DNA of 64,000 nt, taken from positions 1 through 64,000 of the forward strand of contig CAIPKV010000015.1 of the NCBI GenBank assembly GCA_903865745.1, in the 5' to 3' direction. This stretch comes from an uncultured Verrucomicrobia subdivision 3 bacterium. Its GTDB lineage: Bacteria > Verrucomicrobiota > Verrucomicrobiia > Limisphaerales > UBA11358. The translations under genes were made by a program, and so were the position numbers. A model generated the notes under the pieces. The model searched no databases. It was not told the origin of the DNA and saw nothing but the letters and a program-made list of their open reading frames with translations. Below, one piece after another: positions 1 to 7,896 of this stretch. How positions within the stretch are numbered: the stretch's first letter is position 1; each line of letters opens with the position of its first letter.

Positions 1-271
1 ATTTGCGGGCATTCTTGGCCTGCCAGTGCTGGCTCAAAGTTGCGGTGGCCCGTGACAGCCATTCTTCGTCGTCCTCCAGTTCCAGCACCTTTTTCCGGCT
101 GAAATATTTTTCACTGCTGGGGGCGGGTCGCCCCAGCGGTTTCAGCAGGCCGCGCGCGACTAGAATCGGAAGATCATGCGGTTTGAAACCCAGACAGGCC
201 GCGACCTGCACAATGTTCATCCGGGCAGGCAACCGCGCCAGATTCAACACCTCTTTCAGCTCGTTATTCAT
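1..271 (-). CDS. small helix-turn-helix-like DNA-binding protein, partial (runs off the left edge)
   Basis: An open frame starts at ATG 271 on the minus strand and continues without a stop to the window edge, giving at least 90 residues. A GAGAAG element lies about 8 bases before the start. The product starts MNNELKEVLNLARLPARMN and is followed by a segment (VQVAACLGFKPHDLPILVARGLLKPLG) that reads like a short winged-helix or MerR/excisionase-type recognition unit, then a charged C-terminal part. The function is not recognised; DNA binding is inferred from the helix pattern only. It lies on the side of the tRNA-Ser fragment where an integrated element would be expected, so it may belong to such an element. 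Confidence 0.6.
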   Translation of the reverse strand, partial: MNNELKEVLNLARLPARMNIVQVAACLGFKPHDLPILVARGLLKPLGRPAPSSEKYFSRKKVLELEDDEEWLSRATATLSQHWQAKNARK

Positions 272-381
272 AGTGTTTCTTCTCGGTGAACGTTTTCTCA
301 AAAAACGGATTTTTCAACTCTGCCGGAAATGCGGTGCGCGGACTTGTATCGCATACACAAAACGAATGGCGCATATCTCAG

Positions 382-612
382 TTACTCTGGTGGTGATTGA
401 TTCGGCGGTCGCGTTGTAAAGATGATGCCAAAATAGACCGTGCCAGAATTTCCCGGTGGCTGTCTCCGCCGCAAGCCGCCGCCCAACACCCAGGCAATCA
501 CCGCCAGCGACAGCCAGACGAACACGAGGTAACAATAAACGCCGTAATCCGAGATCAGGGCGTCCAGAAAGTTGAAAACGGGATTCAGCACGTCCGCCGG
601 ATTTAAGTTCAT
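382..612 (-). CDS. small single-pass membrane protein, hypothetical
   Basis: This 76-residue frame starts at ATG 612 behind a strong GGAGGG ribosome-binding site about 6 bases upstream, which supports translation. Residues about 26-45 (YCYLVFVWLSLAVIAWVLGG) form one hydrophobic segment, followed by an arginine-rich, probably cytoplasmic tail. It lies 110 bases upstream of the partial HTH gene on the same strand. I do not recognise the family. It could be an accessory gene of the putative element ending near 781-810. Confidence 0.5.
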   Translation of the reverse strand: MNLNPADVLNPVFNFLDALISDYGVYCYLVFVWLSLAVIAWVLGGGLRRRQPPGNSGTVYFGIIFTTRPPNQSPPE

Positions 613-780
613 GGCTGGCCCTCCGCTGAATGGATTATGGCGAGGATTGCCGCCTTGAGTGGGGCTGGCAATTTATCCCAAGCAGTGACTACTTGGGACA
701 AGTCGTGGCTTGACGGGACTAGAATTTGTGTGTCTCCTTGTGTGTCGCTGTGCGGATTTCCCTTATTATCGGTGGGAAAT

Positions 781-810
781 TGTGGGGTTCGAATCCCCCT
801 CTCTCCGCCA
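781..810 (+). other. 3' fragment of a Ser-type tRNA (possible attachment-site remnant)
   Basis: The segment reads as a T arm (TGGGG, TTCGAAT loop, CCCCC), the acceptor 3' strand TCTCTCC, a G discriminator and CCA. This is the usual 3' end of a tRNA with a GGAGAGA acceptor such as tRNA-Ser. No matching GGAGAGA 5' half, D arm or anticodon arm lies upstream, so it is a fragment. Short 3' tRNA duplicates like this are left when elements integrate into a tRNA gene. In that case the intact gene would be to the left of the window and the element would lie between the two. Confidence 0.6.
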
Positions 811-844
811 GCTTAAGTTTCGTGTCGGACGCGGAGAATGGGTT

Positions 845-922
845 CGGAGCGTAGCTCAGCCTGGCTAGAGCGCGTGGTTTGGGTCCACGAAGTCGCAGGT
901 TCGAATCCTGTCGCTCCGACCA
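845..922 (+). tRNA. tRNA-Pro (anticodon UGG)
   Basis: The acceptor stem CGGAGCG pairs with CGCTCCG, followed by ACCA encoded in the gene. The D arm contains GCTCAGCCTGGCTAGAGC. The anticodon stem CGTGG/CCACG closes the loop TTTGGGT, whose middle bases TGG read proline codons. The T arm contains the canonical GGTTCGAATCC. It lies about 35 bases after the tRNA-Ser fragment. Confidence 0.95.
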
Positions 923-1162
923 TTTACCCTCGATAGGCGGAGCGTGACTCACACGCGTCCGACTGCGACTTACAGCCGACTTCCATCCGTCTTGTTCGCT
1001 CTACAAGTTCTCATCCAAGTTAAGAAACTATACCGATGTTGGCATTGCTCAGGCTGGGATGGTTGCGAGCGAAGAGGTTTTATGCTTAAATGCAACCTGG
1101 CTTTGACGCCAGCGCGTTGAATGTTTTAGGCGCGGCGCGGTCTAACTCTTGATTATTTTATT

Positions 1163-1852
1163 ATGATGATGTGGAACTTGAATTATCTGTTGTGGGTGTT
1201 TCTGCCGGGTCTATTGCTCGGCCTGTGGGCGCAGTGGCGGCTGCATTCGGCTTTTGGCAAATACAGTCAGGTGCCAGTGGAATCCGGTATGACGGGCGCG
1301 GAAGCGGCCCGGCGCATTCTTGATAGCGCCGGTCTCACCGACGTGCCGGTGGAGGAAGTCGAAGGCCAGTTGACCGACCATTATGACCCCACGAAGCGCG
1401 CGCTGTTTTTGTCTTCGGACAATTATCAGGGCAATTCGATTGCCGCCGTCGGGGTGGCGGCGCATGAGTCCGGTCACGCGCTGCAACATCAAGCGGCTTA
1501 CGCGATGCTCAACTTGCGCATGGCGCTGGTGCCCATTACGCAGTTTGCCAGCACCATCTACGGAGCGATTCTCCTCCTCGGCTGGATCATGGGGATGATG
1601 AAGTTCATGCTGCCCATCATCATCGTCGTGTTTGGTATCATCACTTTCTTCCAACTCATCACCCTGCCGGTGGAATATGACGCGTCCAATCGGGCCAAGG
1701 AACAGTTGTTCCGGCTTGGTCTGGTGCGTGAAGATGAACGCGCGGGTGTGGCCAAGGTGCTCGATGCCGCCGCGCTCACTTACGTGGCTGCGCTGGTCAG
1801 TTCCATGCTCACGTTGTTGTATTACATCACGGCGGCGCGCAACCGGAACTGA
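1163..1852 (+). CDS. yugP: zinc-dependent membrane metallopeptidase, YugP family
   Basis: The 229-residue protein has an N-terminal hydrophobic segment (about residues 5-22), a zinc-binding HESGH motif at residues 101-105, two central transmembrane stretches (about 125-175) and a further C-terminal one. The VEYDAS segment after the third helix fits the distal metal-ligand region. Length and order match the YugP (Zn_peptidase_2) family, whose physiological substrate is not known. The ATG at 1163 is the first of three consecutive in-frame codons (ATG ATG ATG). It precedes the sigma factor gene by about 50 bases on the same strand. Confidence 0.9.
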   Translation: MMMWNLNYLLWVFLPGLLLGLWAQWRLHSAFGKYSQVPVESGMTGAEAARRILDSAGLTDVPVEEVEGQLTDHYDPTKRALFLSSDNYQGNSIAAVGVAAHESGHALQHQAAYAMLNLRMALVPITQFASTIYGAILLLGWIMGMMKFMLPIIIVVFGIITFFQLITLPVEYDASNRAKEQLFRLGLVREDERAGVAKVLDAAALTYVAALVSSMLTLLYYITAARNRN

Positions 1853-1900
1853 GTTAATTTGCTTGCAGCGGAGCGGGGCGTGTTTAACTTGGCCGCATTC

Positions 1901-2917
1901 ATGGCGGCTAAAAAAGTTCAGCGCAAACCCAAGGCGATGAAGCGGAATAAGAAAGTTTCCGCAATCGCAGCACCACCGGTGGTCACCCCACCCTCGCCAC
2001 CCATCACGGTGCCGTCGGATTTGCCGATCAACAAACCGGCGGAGGGCGACACCACCCAATTTCTTCGCCGCGAAGCCGAGCGCATGGACGGCGACAGCGC
2101 CATCCGGCTTTATCTTCGTGAAATCGGCCAGGTAAAACTACTCACGCCCCAAGAGGAAATCGAACTCGCCGCCAAGATTAAGAAGGGCGACAAGAAAGCG
2201 CGCGAACACATGATCAAGGCGAACTTGCGCCTGGTCGTGAAAATTGCGCGCGACTACGAGGGCATCGGCCTGCCGCTGCTCGACCTCATCAGCGAGGGCA
2301 ATATCGGTTTGATGAAGGCTGTCGAACGCTTTGACCCGAAGAAGGGTGGCAAGCTGTCCACCTACGGTTCGTGGTGGATTAAGCAGTCCATCAAGCGCGC
2401 GCTAGCTAATCAGTCCAAGACCATCCGCCTGCCCGTGCATCTGGTGGATAAGATTTCCAAGATGCGCAAGACGGGGATGAAGTTGCAGGAAGAATTTGGT
2501 CGCGAGCCGAGCGATGAAGAACTCGCTGCCGAGCTCGGCACCACGGCGGCGCGCGTTTCGCAGATGCGTTCCGCGTCCATTCGTCCCGCGTCGCTCGACG
2601 CGCCGGTGGGTGATGACGATTCCAATACCTATTCCGAAATTGTCGAGGACGAGCGCGCCACTAACCCCTACGAAGATTTGGAAGACAAGACCGTCACCGG
2701 CATGTTGCAGGACATGGTCAAGCATCTCGATGACCGCGAGGCGACGATTCTGCGCTACCGCTTCGGTCTCGACGGCGGCAACGAGAAGACTTTGGAAGAA
2801 GTCGGTGAGAAGTTCGGGGTCACGCGCGAACGCGTCCGTCAGATCCAGAACCTTGCGCTGCGCAAGCTTCGCAAGATGATTGAAAAGTTGGAGAAGACCA
2901 AGCAGAAGGAAATTTAA
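1901..2917 (+). CDS. rpoD: RNA polymerase sigma-70 factor, primary (RpoD/SigA) type
   Basis: The 338-residue product begins with about 60 basic and proline-rich residues. It then shows region 1.2 (DSAIRLYLREIG), region 2 with DLISEGNIGLMKAVERFD and STYGSWWIKQSIKRA, region 3, and region 4.2 with the helix-turn-helix TLEEVGEKFGVTRERVRQIQ. It lacks region 1.1 and the long non-conserved region of proteobacterial RpoD, so it resembles SigA or RpoS in size. I prefer the ATG at 1901 (MAAKK) over an upstream TTG at 1859. Whether it is the housekeeping factor or a paralogue cannot be settled from one window. apt follows after 3 bases. Confidence 0.9.
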   Translation: MAAKKVQRKPKAMKRNKKVSAIAAPPVVTPPSPPITVPSDLPINKPAEGDTTQFLRREAERMDGDSAIRLYLREIGQVKLLTPQEEIELAAKIKKGDKKAREHMIKANLRLVVKIARDYEGIGLPLLDLISEGNIGLMKAVERFDPKKGGKLSTYGSWWIKQSIKRALANQSKTIRLPVHLVDKISKMRKTGMKLQEEFGREPSDEELAAELGTTAARVSQMRSASIRPASLDAPVGDDDSNTYSEIVEDERATNPYEDLEDKTVTGMLQDMVKHLDDREATILRYRFGLDGGNEKTLEEVGEKFGVTRERVRQIQNLALRKLRKMIEKLEKTKQKEI

Positions 2918-2920
2918 GCC

Positions 2921-3454
2921 ATGCCGTCCACCGTCACTGCCGCCGAAATCGCCGCCGCCATCCGCAACGTCCCGGATTTTCCGAAACCGGGTATCCAGTT
3001 CAAGGACATCACGCCGGTACTCGCCGATGCCCGCCTCTTCGCCGGCGCGATTGAGCTGCTCACCGCCAACTTCAAGCCCGGCAGCATTGACGCCGTGGTC
3101 GGTATTGACGCGCGCGGATTTATTTTTGCCGCCGCCGCCGCGACCAAGCTGAAGGCGGGCTTCGTTCCGGTTCGCAAAAAGGGCAAGCTGCCCTTCACGA
3201 CCATCGAACAGGATTACGCGCTCGAATACGGCCACGCCACCGTCGCGCTGCACACCGACGCCATCAAGCCCGGCGCGCGCGTGCTCCTCGTGGACGACTT
3301 ACTGGCCACCGGCGGAACCTCCGGTGCGGCCGCTTCGCTCGTGAAGCAGCTCGGTGGCAACATTCTGGAAGTCGTCTTCCTCATCGAACTAAAATTTCTC
3401 GACGGCCGCAAACACCTGAATGACTTTCCGGTGCGTTCGCTGGTGACGTATTAA
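2921..3454 (+). CDS. apt: adenine phosphoribosyltransferase
   Basis: This 177-residue enzyme converts adenine and PRPP to AMP in purine salvage. The PRPP-binding motif VLLVDDLLATGGTS is intact, and the N-terminal IRNVPDFPKPGIQFKDITP signature is typical of Apt. Length matches the family (170-180). It is the second gene of a run from the sigma factor to the glycosylase, with a 3-base gap before it. Confidence 0.95.
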   Translation: MPSTVTAAEIAAAIRNVPDFPKPGIQFKDITPVLADARLFAGAIELLTANFKPGSIDAVVGIDARGFIFAAAAATKLKAGFVPVRKKGKLPFTTIEQDYALEYGHATVALHTDAIKPGARVLLVDDLLATGGTSGAAASLVKQLGGNILEVVFLIELKFLDGRKHLNDFPVRSLVTY

Positions 3455-3469
3455 GCCACGGACCGAGGC

Positions 3470-4234
3470 ATGAGTGAAGCTCCCATCCTGAGCGTCGTCG
3501 CTCCCTGCTACAATGAGCAGGGCAACTTAATCCCGCTCGTCACCGCCATCCGCGAGGCGTTGGAGCCGCTGAAGATTGCCTACGAAATTGTCATCGCGGA
3601 TGACTACAGCCGCGATGATTCGTGGAACATCCTGCAAAAGCTTGGCGCGGAAGATCAACGCATCCGCGCCGTTCGTCTAAACCGGAACTGCGGCCAATCC
3701 GCTGCCGTGTGGGCCGGCATTCAAGCTGCCACTGGCCGTTACATCGCCACGCTGGACGCCGACTTGCAAAATCATCCGCGCGAACTGCCGCGCTTCCTCG
3801 AAGCGATTCAACGCGGCGACAGCAATTCCGACTGCGTCTGCGGTTCACGCGTCGCCGCCCGCGCGCAGGGCGATTTCCGGGTGCGTCAGGTTTCCTCAAA
3901 GATCGCCAATGGCATCCGCAATTCGATTACGCACGAGACCGTCAGCGACTCCGCGTGCGGCTACCGCATCTTCAAGCGCGAATGCGTCGCGCGCCTGAAA
4001 TTTTTCAAGGGCATGCATCGCTTCATGCCGACGCTGTTCCGCATCGAGGGCTTTGTCGTCACGGAAATTCCCATCAGCCACCACACGCGGCTCACCGGCC
4101 AGAGCCATTACGGCGTGCTGAACCGGCTCTTCGTCACCATCCACGATTTGTTTGCCGTGCGCTGGATGCAAAAGCGGATGTTCCGCTTCGAGGTGAAAGA
4201 GCAGATTAATTTTCCGCGCACGCCCAGGGTTTAG
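3470..4234 (+). CDS. family 2 glycosyltransferase (dolichol-phosphate mannosyltransferase/ArnC-like)
   Basis: The 254-residue protein is a GT-A fold transferase. It shows the N-terminal strand LSVVAPCYNEQGNL, the nucleotide-binding ADDYSRDDSW and the metal-binding TLDADLQNHP motif. The C-terminal part (HHTRLTGQSHYG) resembles enzymes that load sugars onto polyprenyl phosphate. It lacks the two C-terminal transmembrane helices of ArnC, so it is probably peripheral. The following gene is a PAP2 lipid phosphatase, which is consistent with lipid-linked sugar metabolism (inference). Confidence 0.88.
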   Translation: MSEAPILSVVAPCYNEQGNLIPLVTAIREALEPLKIAYEIVIADDYSRDDSWNILQKLGAEDQRIRAVRLNRNCGQSAAVWAGIQAATGRYIATLDADLQNHPRELPRFLEAIQRGDSNSDCVCGSRVAARAQGDFRVRQVSSKIANGIRNSITHETVSDSACGYRIFKRECVARLKFFKGMHRFMPTLFRIEGFVVTEIPISHHTRLTGQSHYGVLNRLFVTIHDLFAVRWMQKRMFRFEVKEQINFPRTPRV

Positions 4235-4294
4235 CGTTTTCGCGGCGCGCAATTGAGTTTTCCAATTCCGCTTTTCCCGCTACCTTTTCCCGCA

Positions 4295-4987
4295 ATGCAC
4301 TGGCTGCAAACCATCGACACGCGCCTGTTTCTGTTTTTCAACCGATCGCTGGTCAATCCCTGCTTCGACTGGCTGATGCCGGTGTTGAGCGGCGGCCACG
4401 GAGTGAAGACACCGTTCCTCGTGCTGGTCATTGTCCTCGGTATCGTCTTGATCATCTTCGGCAACCGCCGCCTGCGCCTCTGCTTAATCTTCGCGCTCAT
4501 CGTCGTTGGCACCAACGACGGGCTGCTTTGTAACACCATTAAAAACGCCGTTCACCGCGCGCGCCCGTTCGTCACCCTGCCCGAGGCGCGGCAGTTCGGC
4601 GTCGTCGGTGCGGGTTACATTCCGCCGGAGATCAATGCCGAGGGCGTGAACCTGGCCGCCGACAAAGGCAGCCACAACAGCATGCCGTCGTCACACGCCG
4701 CCAACTTTTTTGCCGCCACGATGGCGCTCTTCCTGTTCTATCGGCGCAGCCTACGGTTTATGTTGCCACTCGCGCTCGCGGTTTCATTTTCCCGACTCTA
4801 CAACGGCGTGCATTATCCGAGCGACGTACTGGCGGGTGCAATTCTCGGGGCAGGCTGGGCGGCGGCGCTAGCCATCGTACTGGAAACTTCGTGGCAATTT
4901 ATTGGGAAACGTTACTTCCCGCGCGCCTTTGAGCAGATGCCCGTGCTCGTGCCGAACTTGAATCTGGGCAATCCTCCGCGCCGCTGA
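4295..4987 (+). CDS. PAP2 family membrane phosphatase
   Basis: The PAP2 signature is complete: KNAVHRARP, PSSHAAN and SRLYNGVHYPSDV carry the catalytic arginines and histidines. Several transmembrane segments fit an integral-membrane phosphatase acting on undecaprenyl pyrophosphate, phosphatidate or lipid A-type substrates; the exact substrate is not visible. I use the ATG at 4295 (MHWLQTIDTRLF, 230 residues), the usual start of the family, over a TTG at 4253. It lies between a glycosyltransferase gene and the DNA glycosylase gene. Confidence 0.88.
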   Translation: MHWLQTIDTRLFLFFNRSLVNPCFDWLMPVLSGGHGVKTPFLVLVIVLGIVLIIFGNRRLRLCLIFALIVVGTNDGLLCNTIKNAVHRARPFVTLPEARQFGVVGAGYIPPEINAEGVNLAADKGSHNSMPSSHAANFFAATMALFLFYRRSLRFMLPLALAVSFSRLYNGVHYPSDVLAGAILGAGWAAALAIVLETSWQFIGKRYFPRAFEQMPVLVPNLNLGNPPRR

Positions 4988-4990
4988 ATC

Positions 4991-5971
4991 ATGGCCGCGA
5001 ATCAGACACGGTGGGGCGAGCGTCCTCGCGAGCCGGTCCTTGCGGACGGCCACCCAGGCTCGCGGGGACGCTCGCCCCACCATTCTGAAATCCTCCTGCC
5101 CATTCGCGACTACAATCTCGCCGCTACGCTCGATTCCGGCCAGGTCTTTCGCTGGCAACGCGTGGATTATGCCTGGCAAGGCGTCATTGGAAAACATCTC
5201 GTTCAGCTCACGCAAACGGATCAAGGCATTCACGCCCAAACGGCCGCGCCGGTGGACGATTGGAATTTCCTGCGCCACTTTCTCCAGACCGACATTGACC
5301 TCGCCGCCATCTTGAAAACGTTTCCCGATGATGAGCCGATGCGCGCAGCCATCGCCAGTTGCCGGGGATTACGCCTGCTCCGGCAAGATCCGTGGGAATG
5401 TCTCGCCTCGTTCATTCTTTCTTCCACCAAACAGATCGTTCAAATCCGTCAGATCGTCGCCCTGCTCTGCGAACGATTTGGTCAGCCCCTCACCCCGTCC
5501 CTCTCCCCATCCGATGGGGAGAGGGTGGCCGAAGGCCGGGTGAGGGGCGCGCTATATTATTCCTTTCCATCGCCACAGTACTTGGCTGCCGCGGTCAGCG
5601 AAGCCGAGTTGCGCGCGTGCAAGATGGGTTTTCGCGCCCCGAGCCTGTTGCATGCCGCGCGCCAGATTGCGGAAGGCCGCCTAGACTTGGAAAAAATCTG
5701 CTCTATGGATTACGCCGCCGCCCGTGCGGAGCTGATGACGTTGCGCGGCGTTGGTGGGAAGATTGCGGATTGCGTACTGCTGTTCGGTTACGGCTTCGAT
5801 ACGGCCTTTCCGGTGGATGTGTGGATTGAGCGCGCATTGCAGGAGCTTTATTTTCCGCGACGCCGCGCGCGCGAGCAGCGGCTGCGCCGTTTTGCCGCCA
5901 CGCATTTCGGTCCGCACGCCGGTTACGCACAGCAATATCTGTTTCATTACATGCGAACGAAGCGCGGCTGA
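4991..5971 (+). CDS. ogg: 8-oxoguanine DNA glycosylase (OGG1 type) with two repeat-derived insertions
   Basis: The enzyme removes 8-oxoguanine from DNA by base excision. The OGG N-terminal domain starts at about residue 35 (PIRDYNLAATLDSGQVFRW). The helix-hairpin-helix GVGGKIADC carries the Schiff-base lysine K257, and D276 lies in FPVDVW, the same 19-residue spacing as K249/D268 of human OGG1. Two palindromic genomic repeats are translated in frame: one gives residues about 7-30, immediately after the start codon, and the other gives residues about 165-186. Both avoid the catalytic core, so the protein may still be active. At 326 residues it is longer than usual, which the insertions explain. 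Confidence 0.9.
   Translation: MAANQTRWGERPREPVLADGHPGSRGRSPHHSEILLPIRDYNLAATLDSGQVFRWQRVDYAWQGVIGKHLVQLTQTDQGIHAQTAAPVDDWNFLRHFLQTDIDLAAILKTFPDDEPMRAAIASCRGLRLLRQDPWECLASFILSSTKQIVQIRQIVALLCERFGQPLTPSLSPSDGERVAEGRVRGALYYSFPSPQYLAAAVSEAELRACKMGFRAPSLLHAARQIAEGRLDLEKICSMDYAAARAELMTLRGVGGKIADCVLLFGYGFDTAFPVDVWIERALQELYFPRRRAREQRLRRFAATHFGPHAGYAQQYLFHYMRTKRG
5010..5081 (+). repeat. palindromic repeat element inside the 5' end of ogg
   Basis: Two 25-base arms at 5010-5034 and 5057-5081 match at 24 of 25 positions as an inverted repeat (GGTGGGGCGAGCGTCC...). The loop is GGTCCTTGCGGACGGCCACCCA. Its translation (WGERPREPVLADGHPGSRGRSPH) is a string I recognise from many unrelated predicted proteins, which marks it as a dispersed genomic repeat. 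It adds whole codons and keeps the frame of ogg open. Confidence 0.85.
5485..5548 (+). repeat. palindromic REP-like element inside ogg
   Basis: The 64-base segment runs from GCCCCTCACCC to GGGTGAGGGGC, with an inner inverted repeat CTCTCCCCATC/GATGGGGAGAG. Its translation in ogg is LTPSLSPSDGERVAEGRVRG, the familiar read-through product of a dispersed hairpin element found in many GC-rich bacterial genomes. It lies in a loop region of the glycosylase and is read in frame. Confidence 0.85.
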
Positions 5972-6028
5972 ACTGAAAAGTCCCAGTTAAAGCCATTTGC
6001 TCGCCAACAAGACACAATTATTTGGCAT

Positions 6029-6343
6029 CTGAACACGTTTTCTCGGCAGCTGAACGCGTTTAGCTGCCGATTTAAGACGTTTAGCACGCGAGTGAAGGCA
6101 ATTAGCAGGCGCCTGAAGACGTTCAGCACCACGCTGAATGCCCATAGCACGCCGCTAAACGTATTTAATCGGCTGCTAAACCTTTTCAGCAGACCGCTGA
6201 AGCCGTTGAGCTCTCTGCTAAACACGATTAGCACGGTGCTAAAGACGTTTAGCACGCCGCTAAATGCAATTAGTAGGCCACTGAAGACGCTTAGCAGGCA
6301 AATGAACACAATTAGTTGCCTACTAAACGCAATTAGCAAGGCC
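6029..6343. repeat. tandem array A: 15 degenerate units of 21 bp
   Basis: The segment divides without a gap into fifteen 21-base units with an approximate consensus CTRAANRCRWTTAGCACGCCG. Each unit begins with an imperfect dyad of the form CTRAA-N4-TTTAG followed by a 7-base spacer (CACGCCG-like). Units differ from each other at several positions, so this is an old or selectively maintained array. The frame stays open on both strands because 21 is a multiple of 3, which creates spurious heptad-repeat ORFs. It lies just after ogg. Confidence 0.85.
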
Positions 6344-6618
6344 TACTGATGGGTAAACGGCCACGCAACGGCATAAAACTGCCAGTTTTTGACGAAAACC
6401 GGCGAAATCAACGAAGTGATGGCGATTTTTATACACTGGAGCGGTGATGTCCTGACAGGTTATTGCTGGTTGATAGCGATTTTTCATCAATTTGAAGTAT
6501 AGCCAGCCAAACAATCCGCTGACGGGAATGGACCATCCCATTTAACTTGAAGAATTGAGAAACCGATTGCCGAAGTATTCCCCTGCTTGTAAACTTTTCT
6601 AACTAGGAGTAAAGCGTT
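6344..6618. other. gene-free, AT-richer stretch
   Basis: This stretch between array A and the small frameshifted frame has visibly lower GC than its neighbours. One minus-strand frame (6323-6541) begins with a short hydrophobic run but has no ribosome-binding site and no family I recognise. I see no RNA gene, terminator or clear promoter in it. Confidence 0.5.
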
Positions 6619-6823
6619 CTGCCAAAAAAAGCCTCACAAGAAATTAGCGCCATCATCAAGGCTGTAAATGCCCGTGATGTTCGTCTCCGTAAATTGGAAA
6701 AAATGTCCAATGGTTCGGCTAATTGGGTGGATTTGGATGGAAAAAAAGGTAACTCGCCTGATTCAAGAAGAAAATCAACGACTTAGGGCACCAAAATCTG
6801 GCCGGACATCATTGCCGGAGTAG
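6619..6823 (+). pseudogene. small charged protein frame broken by an A7 tract
   Basis: An AGGAG site at 6605-6609 precedes a frame opening at CTG 6619 with a coherent charged sequence (PKKASQEISAIIKAVNARDV... GSANWVDLDGKK). A run of seven A at about 6740-6746 then shifts the frame. One base fewer would continue into VTRLIQEENQRLRAPKSG and stop at 6823. The joined product would be about 67 residues with a coiled-coil-like end. It may be a decayed gene, or a programmed slip at the A-rich site; no ATG start is available. The family is not recognised. Confidence 0.35.
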
Positions 6824-6845
6824 TCAGCAGCGGAAACAGAAACGC

Positions 6846-7607
6846 TCAGTAGTTCATGGCGTAGGCCAGCCGGTTGCTATCGGTGATGGCCCACAGACTT
6901 AAAGGACTAACGGACAGGGGAAATTTGATGAACCGCGCGCTGCCGTCGGCCATGGCGTAGTTGGAGCCGCCGGAATTGCCCTTGGTATTTTGAGAATAAG
7001 TTGTACCCCGGTTGTCGTGCTGGCTTTGTTCGTCAACGCCGGTGGCGTCGTTGCCATAGCCTTCCAATAAGTCCATGTAGAAATCGCCGGCATCGTGACG
7101 CTTCTCGCCTAGGATGATGGTGTCACTGACATGGACGATGGCATTTTCCTTGATGCTGTAAGGCAGGGCAGCCATGGCGGCTGAGAGCGTGCCCCACGTG
7201 GTCGTGCCCAGCTGGTCGGCAAAGTAATCGTTCCAGCCATTGATCAAATAGCTGCGCGGCGAGGCGTCGGCGACATTGTTGGAGGAGGTTGAACCGATTG
7301 AAGCGGGACTGGTCGGCAGTGAAGCGTCGGTTGGGCAAACGAGGAGTTTTACATTCTTGCCGTAGTTGTTGTAAAAATGATCTGGCCAGCGGTCAACACT
7401 GTTGCGCGAGGGAAAAGCGCCATTGTTGTCATCCACATACATGCGCGCGGCGAGGCTCAACTCCTTCAAGTTATTGAGACAGGCGATGCGCCGGCCCGCT
7501 TCTTTGGCGCGACTCAACGTCGGCAAGAGCATCGCCGCCAAAATGGCAATGATGGCGATGACGACCAACAGTTCGATGAGGGTGAACGCGCGGCGCGAGT
7601 TCTTCAT
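6846..7607 (-). CDS. secreted prepilin-type N-terminal cleavage/methylation protein (H-X9-DG-like)
   Basis: The 253-residue protein starts with a type IV prepilin signal: a short basic leader, cleavage before [22 protein letters not shown], then a globular domain. A conserved [12 protein letters not shown] segment near the C-terminus is typical of the large families of such proteins in Verrucomicrobiota, Planctomycetota and Lentisphaerota. These are thought to be pseudopilin-like envelope proteins, but individual functions are unknown. It is a single gene flanked by gene-poor DNA, transcribed away from rho. Confidence 0.9.
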   Translation of the reverse strand: MKNSRRAFTLIELLVVIAIIAILAAMLLPTLSRAKEAGRRIACLNNLKELSLAARMYVDDNNGAFPSRNSVDRWPDHFYNNYGKNVKLLVCPTDASLPTSPASIGSTSSNNVADASPRSYLINGWNDYFADQLGTTTWGTLSAAMAALPYSIKENAIVHVSDTIILGEKRHDAGDFYMDLLEGYGNDATGVDEQSQHDNRGTTYSQNTKGNSGGSNYAMADGSARFIKFPLSVSPLSLWAITDSNRLAYAMNY

Positions 7608-7896
7608 GGGTTTAATGACGCCCTGAAATCAATTTGGTTTCAAAGTATTTCCGTGCCCTGCGCAAGGGCAACCGGCGGCCTCAAAATCGGATTTGACTTG
7701 GATGGCAAGCTGGGTAATGCTTTTCAAAGTTGACTACGAAATTCCCCCTGCCGATTTGAGGAACTGTTAAAATCCCATCGGACGGTAAATTCAAATTGAA
7801 CTTTTCCTGACGCAAACCGTCCAATGCGGGACGAATTATCCCGATAAATTGCGGATTGCCAGCGGAATCTCCGGTCAGCCTAACCAATTAATTTAT

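Noticed and set aside
719-952. Minus-strand frame reading SERQDSNLRL and ERGGFEP
   Set aside because: These strings are the reverse translation of the tRNA-Pro gene and of the tRNA-Ser fragment, a well-known annotation artefact.
5947-6349. Heptad-repeat proteins on both strands over array A
   Set aside because: Open frames arise on both strands because the period is a multiple of three; no start signal or coding bias.
6323-6541. 72-residue minus-strand frame with a short hydrophobic start
   Set aside because: It has no ribosome-binding site, ends inside the repeat array and has no recognisable similarity.
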